64,000 nt of DNA from an uncultured Eubacteriales bacterium (GCA_949299535.1 CASGAQ010000001.1:67886-131885); one strand, 5' to 3'; positions 1-7,133 are shown, numbered from the stretch's first letter. The notes: generated by a model not told the origin, from the sequence alone. Numbers and translations: made by a program.

Positions 1-1
1 C

Positions 2-175
2 TTTGGAAGACGCGCCATGGAGAGTCCCGACAATTATGAAGACATAAAAGAAAAATGGAGCCATGGCAACATTTCTGCAAGAGAAGCGGCACGTCTGCTG
101 GGTATCTCTCACACCGGTTTTAAAAAATGGGTGCTACGTGATATGGAAAGTAATATTTCTGCTAAAATTATCTAA
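2..175 (+). CDS. Serine site-specific recombinase, C-terminal end (partial at window edge)
   Basis: The open frame enters from the left edge and ends at TAA 173-175, giving about 57 residues. It contains a GRR-type basic residue pair, a spacer, then a helix-turn-helix of the form W-x2-G-N-I-S-A-R-E-A-A-R-L-L-G-I-S followed by an aromatic/basic recognition helix. This matches the C-terminal DNA-binding HTH of resolvase/invertase-type serine recombinases; the catalytic domain lies outside the window. Its end is only 24 bp from a dyad-symmetric site at 199-226, and a second copy in inverted orientation lies at 326-355. This arrangement suggests that it acts on those sites as a DNA invertase. The family call is good; the partner sites are inferred from position and symmetry. 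Confidence 0.72.
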   Translation, partial: FGRRAMESPDNYEDIKEKWSHGNISAREAARLLGISHTGFKKWVLRDMESNISAKII

Positions 176-198
176 ATAAAGTCTCAATATTCGATGAA

Positions 199-226
199 TG
201 TTAACAAAAGTACACTTTTTTTGACA
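199..226. repeat. Left inverted repeat, candidate recombinase crossover site (IRL)
   Basis: A 20-bp sequence at 203-222 (AACAAAAGTACACTTTTTTT) recurs as an exact reverse complement at 331-350. The 28 bp at 199-226 are themselves an imperfect dyad (11 of 14 positions symmetric) centred between 212 and 213. Serine-recombinase core sites are dyads of about this size cut at a central dinucleotide, so the structure fits a crossover site. The assignment is inference from symmetry and from the adjacent recombinase gene. Confidence 0.7.
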
Positions 227-330
227 GACAAATACATAGAAACCATGACTACCATAAACAGTAAAAAGTAACATAAAAAATATATATCTTATTATATCAC
301 CATTCCGAATCATTGTCAATAATCCATGGA
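223..330. other. Putative invertible DNA segment carrying a promoter
   Basis: These 108 bp lie between perfect 20-bp inverted repeats and are flanked on the left by a serine-recombinase gene and on the right by a capsule gene. The segment holds no ORF of interest but holds a perfect consensus promoter reading leftward (see 291-319). Inversion about the centre at 276.5 would put the -35 near 234-239 and the -10 near 257-262, reading right toward the start codon at 487. In the orientation present here, the promoter points away from the capsule gene and into the recombinase gene as antisense. Confidence 0.65.
291..319 (-). promoter_or_regulatory. Perfect sigma-70/A-type promoter inside the invertible segment
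   Basis: On the minus strand TTGACA (319-314) is followed by exactly 17 bases and TATAAT (296-291). Both hexamers match consensus at every position. No gene lies in this direction in the window except the antisense of the recombinase, so as it stands the promoter has no obvious target. It would drive the Wzz-like gene after inversion. Confidence 0.8.
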
Positions 331-355
331 AAAAAAAGTGTACTTTTGTTTCCAT
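326..355. repeat. Right inverted repeat, candidate recombinase crossover site (IRR)
   Basis: Bases 331-350 are the exact reverse complement of 203-222. The 30 bp at 326-355 form an imperfect dyad in which 13 of 15 half-site positions match (half-site ATGGAAA followed by an A-rich stretch and AAGT). It is a better dyad than the left copy. It marks the right boundary of the putative invertible segment. Confidence 0.7.
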
Positions 356-486
356 GCTACCATAATTAAGAGATGAAATGAATGAAACTATAAGTCACAA
401 AAAGTCACAAAAGTGAAGGGAAAATCTCGCGAAAAAACAATCTAAAACAAGTATTTTGAATATTCAGACAAAGGAAAAGTTTATCC

Positions 487-1185
487 ATGAAATTTACAGA
501 TTTATTAAGTCGAATTTTCGATAAAATTGTAGTAATAATTGTGTCAGTTGTTCTCGGAGCAGTTTTGCTGGGAAATATTGTGGAAACAAATGTTGCCGCG
601 ACATATTATTCTGTTGCAAAGTTATACTTGGTTAGTTCGGATGAAGGAATGTTTTCTATGACGGACTTGCAGGCGGCGGAATATCTGAAAAATGACTACT
701 TGGCGGTCTTTCAAACAAGGGGGTTACATCAAAAAGTTGCTGATGAGATTGAGCTCGATTATACTATTGAGCAACTTAGCGACATGGTTTCTGCCAATAG
801 CATTGATGAAACCCACCTTATTAGCATTACAGTTCGTGCCGAGTCGCCTGAACATGCGGAATTGCTTGCTGATACATATGCTGAGGTAGCATCAGATTTT
901 ATTTTTGAAAAACTTAATGCTCCTAAACCGATTATTTTTGAAAATGCGGTTCCTGCGGTTCGAATTGATACATTGGGTTCCCAAAATAATAATTATATCC
1001 TTGGTGCAGTGGCCGGATTTTTTATATCATGTATATTTATTATTATGTTCAGCGTGTTCGATAATCGTGTATGGACACCTGAAGATGTGCAGGAAACCAT
1101 TCATGCTGAAACAATTGGAATCGTTATGGCTCAAAAGAAAGCACATCCTGTGAGGAGACAGAAAAAATTAATAAAATTCTCGTGA
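487..1185 (+). CDS. Wzz/YveK-type capsular polysaccharide chain-length regulator
   Basis: A 232-residue protein with a membrane segment near residues 14-33 and another near 170-191 enclosing an extracytoplasmic domain. This is the topology of Wzz/CapA/YveK co-polymerases that set polysaccharide chain length with a tyrosine autokinase. The motif after the second segment (FDNRVWTPEDVQ) matches the usual D-N-x-I-x-x-x-E-D-V of the family. An AGGAAAAG Shine-Dalgarno precedes the ATG. No tyrosine kinase or glycosyltransferase follows, so the rest of a normal capsule locus is missing here. Expression probably depends on the orientation of the segment at 223-330. The family call is good; the function in this cell is inferred. 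Confidence 0.75.
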   Translation: MKFTDLLSRIFDKIVVIIVSVVLGAVLLGNIVETNVAATYYSVAKLYLVSSDEGMFSMTDLQAAEYLKNDYLAVFQTRGLHQKVADEIELDYTIEQLSDMVSANSIDETHLISITVRAESPEHAELLADTYAEVASDFIFEKLNAPKPIIFENAVPAVRIDTLGSQNNNYILGAVAGFFISCIFIIMFSVFDNRVWTPEDVQETIHAETIGIVMAQKKAHPVRRQKKLIKFS

Positions 1186-1227
1186 AAAGCATACTTCCGC
1201 AAAGTCAATCAGGAAGAAATATGATGA

Positions 1228-1581
1228 ATACTCTTCCATAAAACGTCTGTCGATGTTCAAATGCAATATAAAAAAGAGATGCGTAAAGAAATAAAACAAG
1301 GGAAAATAATAGCAAAAATCGCCGGAAAACATATTATTGATTTAACAAATGACCATGATAATCATGCAATAAATAAAAAATATCCCTATCTTCTTCCGAA
1401 TCATGGGGAAAAGCAAAGCATATTTGTATATATAAAGGCATTGTTTCAACCATGCGAAGCAGACTTAAAACTTGTTGATATCCCGGATTCGTTATTTTTT
1501 ATATATTATCTCATACATCCAATATATAAAATATGGCGTATAACCCCTTTTTATCATTCAGATTCTATCGAATCACCATAA
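1228..1581 (+). pseudogene. Unrecognised AT-rich ORF, possibly a decayed capsule-locus remnant
   Basis: From 1228 a frame is open to a TAA ending at 1581; the first ATG is at 1261 and would give 106 residues. It has a lysine-rich start (residues 1-25) and a hydrophobic stretch near residues 78-90. No good ribosome-binding site precedes the ATG. A protein-like frame also runs from about 1140 to 1239 in a different phase after the Wzz-like stop, which is what a frameshifted remnant would look like. I do not recognise the family, and it may not be expressed. Confidence 0.3.
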
Positions 1582-1963
1582 TATCATTGTTTGCTCTCTT
1601 CTGTATCTGTTATTTTTGAGCACTTATTGGCACGGATGTTTTCAACGACGTTCATGCCTTTTCTATTGCGCGTCGTGCGACACCGCTTTCTTTCCCGGAA
1701 TTTTGTTAAAATCCGATTTGCGAAGCAAAGCTGTTTTTCAGGTCTGAAAGTCATTTCCGTGTTGTTGTGCAAGAAAAATTGAAGTTGGGAAAAGAGAACC
1801 GCGTGACCGAAGTCATGCCGTACTATACACTGAAAACTGGATTTTTAATTTTTCAGGGGATATTTTTTTTGAAGTGATTTTTATGCTGTTGACAAAAAGA
1901 GTGATAGAGTATAAAATAAATTAAATATCCATTATAAATTAAAATTATTTAAGGAGACAAAAA
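1582..1963. other. Intergenic stretch without a supported gene
   Basis: Short overlapping ORFs on both strands (about 60 codons each, around 1584-1782) have no ribosome-binding site and no recognisable motif. The only feature I can support is the promoter for the downstream esterase at 1889-1917. The region looks like the junction between AT-rich accessory DNA on the left and ordinary chromosomal DNA on the right. Confidence 0.5.
1889..1917 (+). promoter_or_regulatory. Promoter of the esterase gene
   Basis: TTGACA at 1889-1894, a 17-base spacer and TAAAAT at 1912-1917, 46 bp upstream of the ATG at 1964. The Shine-Dalgarno AGGAGAC follows it. Confidence 0.75.
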
Positions 1964-2710
1964 ATGGTAAATGTCGATGTAATGCTCAGATGCGAACAAG
2001 AATATACAGATGAAAAGACGGGCGAAACTTTCACGCTTCCTTACAGAGTTTATTATCCCTCCTCTTATAACGAAAGCGACAGCGCAAAATATCCCTTGCT
2101 CTTTTTCCTTCACGGTCACGGCGAGTGCGGCACGGATAATGAACTTCATATCCGCGTTTTAAATAAAGCAAACAGACTTATCAATATGGTCATGGAGCAG
2201 GATAACTGTATAATCATTGCACCTCAATGCCCCTGCAACGTAAAATATGAATGGGTTCCCGTTAATCATAAATGGGACACGGGTTCCCGCGAACTCACAC
2301 CCGAACCTACAATGGGACTTGCGGCGGCAATGAAGATCCTCGATAAATTCCTTGCCAATGACAAAGTGGACAAGAAACGTGTTTATGCGGCAGGCATATC
2401 CATGGGCGGTTACGGTACATGGGAGCTTATCACACGCAGACCTGAAGTTTTTGCGGCGGCTGTGCCCGTATGCGGTTCGGGCATACCATCAATGGCAGAT
2501 AAACTTGTTGATATAGGCATTTGGGCGTTCCACGGCGAAGAGGACGGCACTGTTCCCGCTCAGGGCACCAGAGATATGGAAAAAGCCATAAAAGAAGCAG
2601 GCGGCACAAAGATGAAAGCTACATACTTCCCCGGAGTCGGTCATGACAGCTGGATTCCCGCATACGAAACAGAAGGACTTATCGAATGGCTTTTTGCACA
2701 GTCTAAATAA
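1964..2710 (+). CDS. Alpha/beta-hydrolase esterase (predicted peptidase/phospholipase-carboxylesterase type)
   Basis: A 248-residue cytoplasmic protein with no signal peptide. The catalytic triad is readable: Ser146 in G-I-S-M-G-G, Asp194 in HGEEDGTVP and His227 in GVGHDSW, with the oxyanion HG motif in FFLHGHGE (residues 47-54). This is the dienelactone hydrolase/feruloyl-esterase-like family of predicted peptidases (COG4099-like). The substrate cannot be read from sequence; short-chain acyl or acetylated-sugar esters are likely. The gene is monocistronic: its own promoter is at 1889-1917 and a terminator follows at 2745-2781. A good AGGAG site fixes the start. Confidence 0.8.
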   Translation: MVNVDVMLRCEQEYTDEKTGETFTLPYRVYYPSSYNESDSAKYPLLFFLHGHGECGTDNELHIRVLNKANRLINMVMEQDNCIIIAPQCPCNVKYEWVPVNHKWDTGSRELTPEPTMGLAAAMKILDKFLANDKVDKKRVYAAGISMGGYGTWELITRRPEVFAAAVPVCGSGIPSMADKLVDIGIWAFHGEEDGTVPAQGTRDMEKAIKEAGGTKMKATYFPGVGHDSWIPAYETEGLIEWLFAQSK

Positions 2711-2744
2711 GACATATCCGATATTTTATATTCGGGATAAGGAC

Positions 2745-2781
2745 GCCGGCAGCTTGCATGACGACAAGCGGCCGGCTTTTT
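2745..2781 (+). terminator. Intrinsic terminator after the esterase gene
   Basis: GCCGGC (2745-2750) with an inner CTTG pairs with CAAG and GCCGGC (2771-2776), followed by TTTTT. Confidence 0.8.
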
Positions 2782-2805
2782 GCATTTTTGGGAGAGAACA
2801 TTTGC

Positions 2806-2834
2806 TTGACAAACCGGTATTTTGAGTATAAAAT
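2806..2834 (+). promoter_or_regulatory. Promoter of the mgtE leader transcript
   Basis: TTGACA 2806-2811, 17-base spacer, TAAAAT 2829-2834. Transcription would start close to an 8-bp hairpin at 2841-2859, leaving a leader of about 210 nt before mgtE. Confidence 0.8.
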
Positions 2835-2884
2835 AAATATATGCGGAAAAATTCCGCATAATAAATAAACAAGAGGTGAAAAAG

Positions 2885-2968
2885 ATGGCTTCCGGTAACG
2901 GGAACGGCAGTACGCATGCCCGAAGTAGATTTTATATTCTGTCTTTTTCGCTGAAAAAGATAAAATAA
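2885..2968 (+). CDS. 27-residue leader peptide (uORF) in the mgtE 5' region
   Basis: ATG at 2885 is preceded by GAGGTG at 2873-2878 with six-base spacing, a better ribosome-binding site than that of mgtE itself. The frame runs 27 codons to TAA 2966-2968. The peptide starts MASGNGNGSTHARSRF and ends in a Lys-rich tail. The stop lies 15 nt before the 5' arm of the stem at 2984-3025, so a ribosome stalled near the end would cover or disturb that stem. The context suggests a regulatory leader peptide for magnesium uptake, similar in principle to the leader ORFs of mgtA/mgtB, but the peptide sequence is not one I can name. Confidence 0.6.
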   Translation: MASGNGNGSTHARSRFYILSFSLKKIK

Positions 2969-2983
2969 GTCCGCTTTGCGCGC

Positions 2984-3033
2984 ATTCGTTTCTGCCTCTT
3001 AAATCTTGAGAGAGGAGAAGCGAATATTTTTTT
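2984..3033 (+). promoter_or_regulatory. mgtE leader stem: intrinsic terminator or SD-sequestering hairpin with an alternative hairpin
   Basis: Bases 2984-2999 pair with 3011-3025 (15 pairs, one bulged G, one G-U) and are followed by an A and seven T's, so the stem can act as an intrinsic terminator. Its 3' arm contains GAGAGGAGAAG, the only Shine-Dalgarno-like run before mgtE, so it can also hide the ribosome-binding site. A competing hairpin, GCGAATA 3020-3026 with TATTCGC 3033-3039, shares six bases with the 3' arm. When only that hairpin forms, the SD is free and sits about 11 nt from the ATG across the hairpin. Confidence 0.6.
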
Positions 3034-3050
3034 ATTCGCAGTGACAAAAA

Positions 3051-4424
3051 ATGGACGAAATTATTGTATTTCATGAACAGATCGAAGCGCTTATAGAAGA
3101 AAAGCGTTTCAAAGAGCTGAAAGAACTGCTTGTACGGGCGAATGCGATAGACGTCGCTGAGGCACTGAACGGTCTTTCGGAAAAAGACCTCATGCTCGCA
3201 TTTCGCCTGCTTGATAAGGATCAGGCGGCTGAAGCGTTTGTCGAAATGGAGCATGACGAGCAGGAAATGCTCATACGCGGCTTTACGGACAAGGAGCTTC
3301 GCGCAGTCGTAGAGGAGCTTGAAGTAGACGATGCGGTAGATATCATAGGAGAAATGCCGGCAAACGTCGTTGCCCGTATAATAAGGAGCGCGGACAGACA
3401 AACGCGCAGTCTTATCAATGAGCTTTTGCTCTATCCCGCAGACAGCGCCGGCGGTATAATGACGCCGGAATATGTTTCGCTCAATCCTGACATGACGGTA
3501 GATCAGGCTTTTGAGAAGATACGCAAAGTAGGGCCGGACAAAGAAACGATCTATACCTGCTATGTAACGGAGAACCGCCGTCTTGAGGGCGTCGTATCGG
3601 TTCGCTCGCTTCTGATAGCGTCAAAAGACACGAAGATACGCGATATCATTGAGGATAACGTTATCTCCGTCAAGACGACTGACGACAAGGAGTTTGTTGC
3701 CGAACAGATACGAAAATACGGCTATCTTGCCATACCCGTTGTAGACGCTGAGGAAAAGCTTGTGGGTATCGTCACATTCGACGACGCTATCAATGTAATC
3801 TCGGAGGAAGCGACCGAGGATATCCAGAAAATGACGGCTATCACGCCTGACGAACATCCGTATCTTCGTTCGAGCGTGTTCAAGATATGGAAACAGCGCG
3901 TGCCGTGGCTCATTTTGCTGATGGTGCTTTCCACCGTAACTTCAAGGATAATCGGCTTTTACGAAGCCGCGCTTTCCGCTTGTATCGTGCTCAGCTCCTT
4001 TATCCCGATGGTAATGGATACCGGCGGCAACGCGGGAAATCAGGCGTCGGTAACGATAATCCGCGGTCTTTCTCTCGGAGAGATAAAGGTGCACGACGCT
4101 TTCAGGATAGTATGGAAGGAGATGCGCGTATCGTTTATCTGCGGTCTTTCGCTCATTCCGGTAACTTTTATTAAAGTTATGTTTTTCGACGGACTTTATA
4201 AAGACGCAGACGGCATTATCATCTCCGCAGTCGTGTCGGTGACTATCTTTTTGACTGTTTGTATCGCAAAGCTCATCGGCGCTCTGCTCCCTATCGTGGC
4301 TAAGACAATAAAGCTTGATCCCGCCGTAATGGCAAGTCCGATTATCACGACTATGGTGGACGCAATAGCTCTTATGGTATATTTTGTTCTGGCTTCGAAT
4401 TTTATCCCTGCGCTTGCCGGCTGA
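3051..4424 (+). CDS. mgtE: MgtE magnesium transporter
   Basis: A 457-residue homodimeric Mg2+ channel of the inner membrane. Residues 1-130 form the acidic alpha-helical N domain, about 135-255 hold the paired CBS domains (MTPEYVSLNPDMTVDQAF begins the first), and about 285-450 carry the membrane domain with the family signature PMVMDTGGNAGNQA. The N and CBS domains normally bind Mg2+ and close the pore, so the protein itself senses cytosolic Mg2+. The ATG at 3051 is chosen because an in-frame stop lies just upstream (3042-3044). Its Shine-Dalgarno is distant unless the leader hairpin forms, which points to control by the leader and uORF at 2885-3039. A terminator follows at 4452-4486. Confidence 0.93.
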   Translation: MDEIIVFHEQIEALIEEKRFKELKELLVRANAIDVAEALNGLSEKDLMLAFRLLDKDQAAEAFVEMEHDEQEMLIRGFTDKELRAVVEELEVDDAVDIIGEMPANVVARIIRSADRQTRSLINELLLYPADSAGGIMTPEYVSLNPDMTVDQAFEKIRKVGPDKETIYTCYVTENRRLEGVVSVRSLLIASKDTKIRDIIEDNVISVKTTDDKEFVAEQIRKYGYLAIPVVDAEEKLVGIVTFDDAINVISEEATEDIQKMTAITPDEHPYLRSSVFKIWKQRVPWLILLMVLSTVTSRIIGFYEAALSACIVLSSFIPMVMDTGGNAGNQASVTIIRGLSLGEIKVHDAFRIVWKEMRVSFICGLSLIPVTFIKVMFFDGLYKDADGIIISAVVSVTIFLTVCIAKLIGALLPIVAKTIKLDPAVMASPIITTMVDAIALMVYFVLASNFIPALAG

Positions 4425-4451
4425 AATATACAATATGATTTAACTCAAACA

Positions 4452-4486
4452 AAAACAGACACCTCTTTTGGAGAGATGTCTGTTTT
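4452..4486. terminator. Bidirectional terminator between mgtE and rsgA
   Basis: AAAACAGACA with CTCT pairs across a TTTG loop to AGAG and TGTCTGTTTT; A-runs and T-runs on both sides make it work for the two converging operons. Confidence 0.85.
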
Positions 4487-5407
4487 TTATTTCCAAGATG
4501 GTATCTTTGCAAGTTCTTCGTACATCGCAAGAAAACTCTCATGCCGCTGTTTTGCGATGTCGCCGCGGTTTACGGCATTGATTATGCCGCAGTCAGTTTC
4601 TTTCGTGTGCGTACAGCCGCGCCAACGGCAATCGCACTTGAATTTTTGAAATTCCGGGAAAGTGTTTTCAAGGTCCTCTTTATGAAAACCCGATATTGCG
4701 GAAAATTCCAATACGGAAAATCCGGGCGTATCTGCTACGAAAACCGTTTCATCTTCCGCAAGAGAGATGGGAAAAAGTTCTACTGTTCTTGTGGTCTGCT
4801 TGCCGCGGCTTATTTTTTCCGAAAGCGCGCCCGTCTTGAGCGTGAGAGAGGGGAAAAGCGCGTTCATCAGCGATGATTTGCCGACTCCTGAAGCGCCGGC
4901 GAAAGCGTATATCCTGCCGTTTCCGCCGCGATAGATGAAATCCTTTACGGCGTCCGTGCCCTCGCCGTGTTCTGATGAGGTCACGAATACGCTTAAACCT
5001 GCCTTTTTGTAAATTTCCTCATATTCAAAGGCGAGCTTTTCGGAAAGGTCTTTTTTTGTAATGACGACGGCGGCGTTTATATTTGCCGCCTGAGCGATGG
5101 AGAGCAGCTTGTCCACGCAGAGCAGATTAGGCTCCGGAGAGGTGGGTGCAAACGATACGAAAAGCATATCAAGATTTGCTACCGGCGGACGCAGGAGCGA
5201 ATTTTTTCTTTCGCATATTTTGTTGATTTCGAAAGAATCCTTTTCGCGGCGCAGTAATACCGTGTCTCCGGCAATCGGAGATGTTTTTTCGTATCTGAAA
5301 GCTCCTTTGGCACGCGCGCGGACTGTTTCCCCGTCAGTCTTGCGAACGGTGTAGAGTCCGCCTACGCAGGAGATTATTATGCCGTATAACTCATTTTTTT
5401 CTGTCAT
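4487..5407 (-). CDS. rsgA: Ribosome small-subunit-dependent GTPase RsgA
   Basis: A 306-residue circularly permuted GTPase that checks late 30S assembly. An N-terminal OB-fold spans about residues 5-65. The G motifs follow in permuted order: G4 TKKD 117-120, G1 GASGVGKSS 171-179, then G3 DTPG 226-229. The C-terminal zinc site uses Cys258/260, Cys265, His267 and Cys273. The start at 5407 is chosen because it overlaps the stop of the kinase gene as ATGA, indicating translational coupling; a longer frame upstream would run inside prkC. It is the last gene of the minus-strand operon, ending at the terminator 4452-4486. Linkage to prkC matches B. subtilis, where PrkC phosphorylates this GTPase (CpgA). 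Confidence 0.94.
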   Translation of the reverse strand: MTEKNELYGIIISCVGGLYTVRKTDGETVRARAKGAFRYEKTSPIAGDTVLLRREKDSFEINKICERKNSLLRPPVANLDMLFVSFAPTSPEPNLLCVDKLLSIAQAANINAAVVITKKDLSEKLAFEYEEIYKKAGLSVFVTSSEHGEGTDAVKDFIYRGGNGRIYAFAGASGVGKSSLMNALFPSLTLKTGALSEKISRGKQTTRTVELFPISLAEDETVFVADTPGFSVLEFSAISGFHKEDLENTFPEFQKFKCDCRWRGCTHTKETDCGIINAVNRGDIAKQRHESFLAMYEELAKIPSWK

Positions 5408-7113
5408 AGGACGACCTGTTTTAAATATATAAGAAGTGTTTGTGTTTTGTCTGGATAAGCTTGTGAAAAGAAGAGTATATCGCTTGCTGTACTCGTGTCT
5501 GAAAGCGTGACGTAAAGCAGGAGCATACATGTCACCGCGACGAGAAGTATCAATATGATAAATAACAAAAGGTTTGAATTTTGTTTGCTCTGATAGTTGT
5601 TTCGCCGCTGTGTATGGGCGGAGCGGCTTGCCTGAGATACGCCGTTGTTTTTTGGTGCGGCTTTTGTTTGTCTTTGATGTGAAGAAGCTTGGCTCATAGA
5701 TGACGTTACTCTTGAGCGGCGCTTTCTTTCTTCCTCTATAAGTACCTTGTTAGACACAGGTCTATGCATTTGTGAGAGAGGAATGGTGCGGTTTGATAAT
5801 GCTGTATTCGGCGGGTGATACTGGTAACGGCTGTTTTGAGCGGGAGATTGCTGCCACGCTCTTGCCTGTTGAGGCTGGCTCTGCCGTGATTGCTGAGGCT
5901 GGCTCTGCCGTGATTGCTGAGGCTGGCTCTGTCTTGCCTGCTGAGGCTGGCTCTGCCGTGATTGCTGAGGCTGGCTCTGTCTTGCCTGCTGAGGCTGGCT
6001 CTGCCGTGATTGCTGAGGCTGGCTCTGTCTTGCCTGTTGAGGCTGACTCTGCCGTGATTGCTGAGGCTGACTTTGCCGTGATTGCTGAGGCTGACTTTGC
6101 GTCTGTTGCTGTGACTGTGACTGCAAAGGCGTTCTTTCACTGTGCTCTCTGCGGTCGTTTTCGCTGAGGGCAAAGTCGAACTCAGATGTATCGCGGTGCG
6201 GCCGCGATGTTTTTTTCAGCACCGTTTCGCTTGTAGGCGTGCGCGGAACCGGTTTGGGTTGGAGAAACACTGTGTTTGGATCGAGTTTAAGACGGCGCAG
6301 ATGGCGCAGCATTTGAGCCGCGCTTTGGTATCTGTTCTGCGGATTTTTCTCCATGGCGCAGAGGATTATCTGCTCAAGTCCGCGCGGTATCGTCGGATTG
6401 AGCTTTGTCGGCGGCGTCGGAGCGTCGTGTATATGCTTGAATATAACGGCTATGGGCGTGTCCGCGGTAAAGGGAAGCTTGCCCGTTACCATTTCGTAGA
6501 GCATTATTCCGAGCGAATAGATATCGCTTCTCGCGTCTATCTTGCGGCTTCCCGCCTGCTCCGGTGAGATGTAATATACGGTGCCTATGGCTTTATCAAC
6601 GAGCGTGAGTGATTCAGACTTCGGGATTTTTGCGATCCCGAAATCCGTAACCCGTATTTTGCCGCCCTGCATTATCATTATGTTTTGCGGTTTTATGTCG
6701 CGGTGAACAACGCCTTTTGTATGCGCGTGGTCGAGCGCGAGCAATATCTGCTCCGTAAATTCGACGGCTTCGCGCCATTCGAGCGGAAGCTTATAATTCA
6801 TGTATTTTCGCAACGTTATTCCGTTTATGTACTCCATTACGATGTATTTGTGAGGAGTGTTTACAGATATATCATATATTTTTACGATATTCGGGTGACT
6901 TAAAAGCTCCAGAGATTTGGATTCGTTTATAAATCGCTTGACTGCGCGCGAATCGTCGGAAAATTTATCTTTTAACAGCTTTATTGCAACTTTTTTATTG
7001 TATATGATGTCCGTCGCTTCGTAAACGAAAGCCATACCGCCGATTCCGACTATCCGCTCTATCCTGTAACGGCCGTCAAACGTAGTTCCGATATATTGTT
7101 TTGAATCGTCCAT
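5404..7113 (-). CDS. prkC: PrkC-type Ser/Thr protein kinase with Gln/Pro repeat linker, no PASTA domains
   Basis: A 569-residue membrane kinase. The kinase domain (about 12-270) has the glycine loop GIGGMAF 23-29, Lys45 in VAIK, HRD with catalytic Asp139, and DFG 157-159, all intact. Residues 339-418 are ten copies of an 8-residue unit Q-S-Q-P-Q-Q-(S/A)-R encoded by a 24-bp tandem repeat. One membrane segment lies near residues 514-537, followed by an outside tail of only about 32 residues. Firmicute PrkC normally carries several extracellular PASTA domains that sense muropeptides; none is present. It partners with the PP2C phosphatase just upstream and overlaps rsgA downstream. Kinase activity is very likely; the signal sensed is unknown. 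Confidence 0.9.
   Translation of the reverse strand: MDDSKQYIGTTFDGRYRIERIVGIGGMAFVYEATDIIYNKKVAIKLLKDKFSDDSRAVKRFINESKSLELLSHPNIVKIYDISVNTPHKYIVMEYINGITLRKYMNYKLPLEWREAVEFTEQILLALDHAHTKGVVHRDIKPQNIMIMQGGKIRVTDFGIAKIPKSESLTLVDKAIGTVYYISPEQAGSRKIDARSDIYSLGIMLYEMVTGKLPFTADTPIAVIFKHIHDAPTPPTKLNPTIPRGLEQIILCAMEKNPQNRYQSAAQMLRHLRRLKLDPNTVFLQPKPVPRTPTSETVLKKTSRPHRDTSEFDFALSENDRREHSERTPLQSQSQQQTQSQPQQSRQSQPQQSRQSQPQQARQSQPQQSRQSQPQQARQSQPQQSRQSQPQQARQSQPQQSRQSQPQQSRQSQPQQARAWQQSPAQNSRYQYHPPNTALSNRTIPLSQMHRPVSNKVLIEEERKRRSRVTSSMSQASSHQRQTKAAPKNNGVSQASRSAHTQRRNNYQSKQNSNLLLFIILILLVAVTCMLLLYVTLSDTSTASDILFFSQAYPDKTQTLLIYLKQVVL
5860..6099 (-). repeat. 24-bp tandem repeat (10 copies) inside prkC
   Basis: Ten head-to-tail 24-bp units encode Q-S-Q-P-Q-Q-(S/A)-R in the juxtamembrane linker. 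The units differ mainly at the Ser/Ala codon and by silent changes. The period is a multiple of three, so copy-number change by slippage or recombination would keep the frame. Confidence 0.95.
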
Positions 7114-7133
7114 ATTTGCGTACCTTTCGTTTA

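Noticed and set aside
134-355. 73-codon ORF on the minus strand over the switch region
   Set aside because: It lies across the promoter and inverted repeats, has no ribosome-binding site and no recognisable domain.
1591-1782. 63-codon ORF downstream of the capsule remnant
   Set aside because: No ribosome-binding site, overlaps an equal-sized ORF on the other strand, no motif.
2841-3050. M-box magnesium riboswitch before mgtE
   Set aside because: None of the conserved M-box blocks is present; the leader is better explained by a uORF and a terminator stem.
5860-6099. Tandem repeat resembling a CRISPR array
   Set aside because: The units are contiguous with no spacers and are in frame inside a coding gene.
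5736-6173. Long ORFs in other frames over the prkC repeat (Ser/Leu/Arg-rich and Ala/Val/Glu-rich)
   Set aside because: They exist only because the 24-bp repeat is free of stops in several frames; the kinase frame is the real one.
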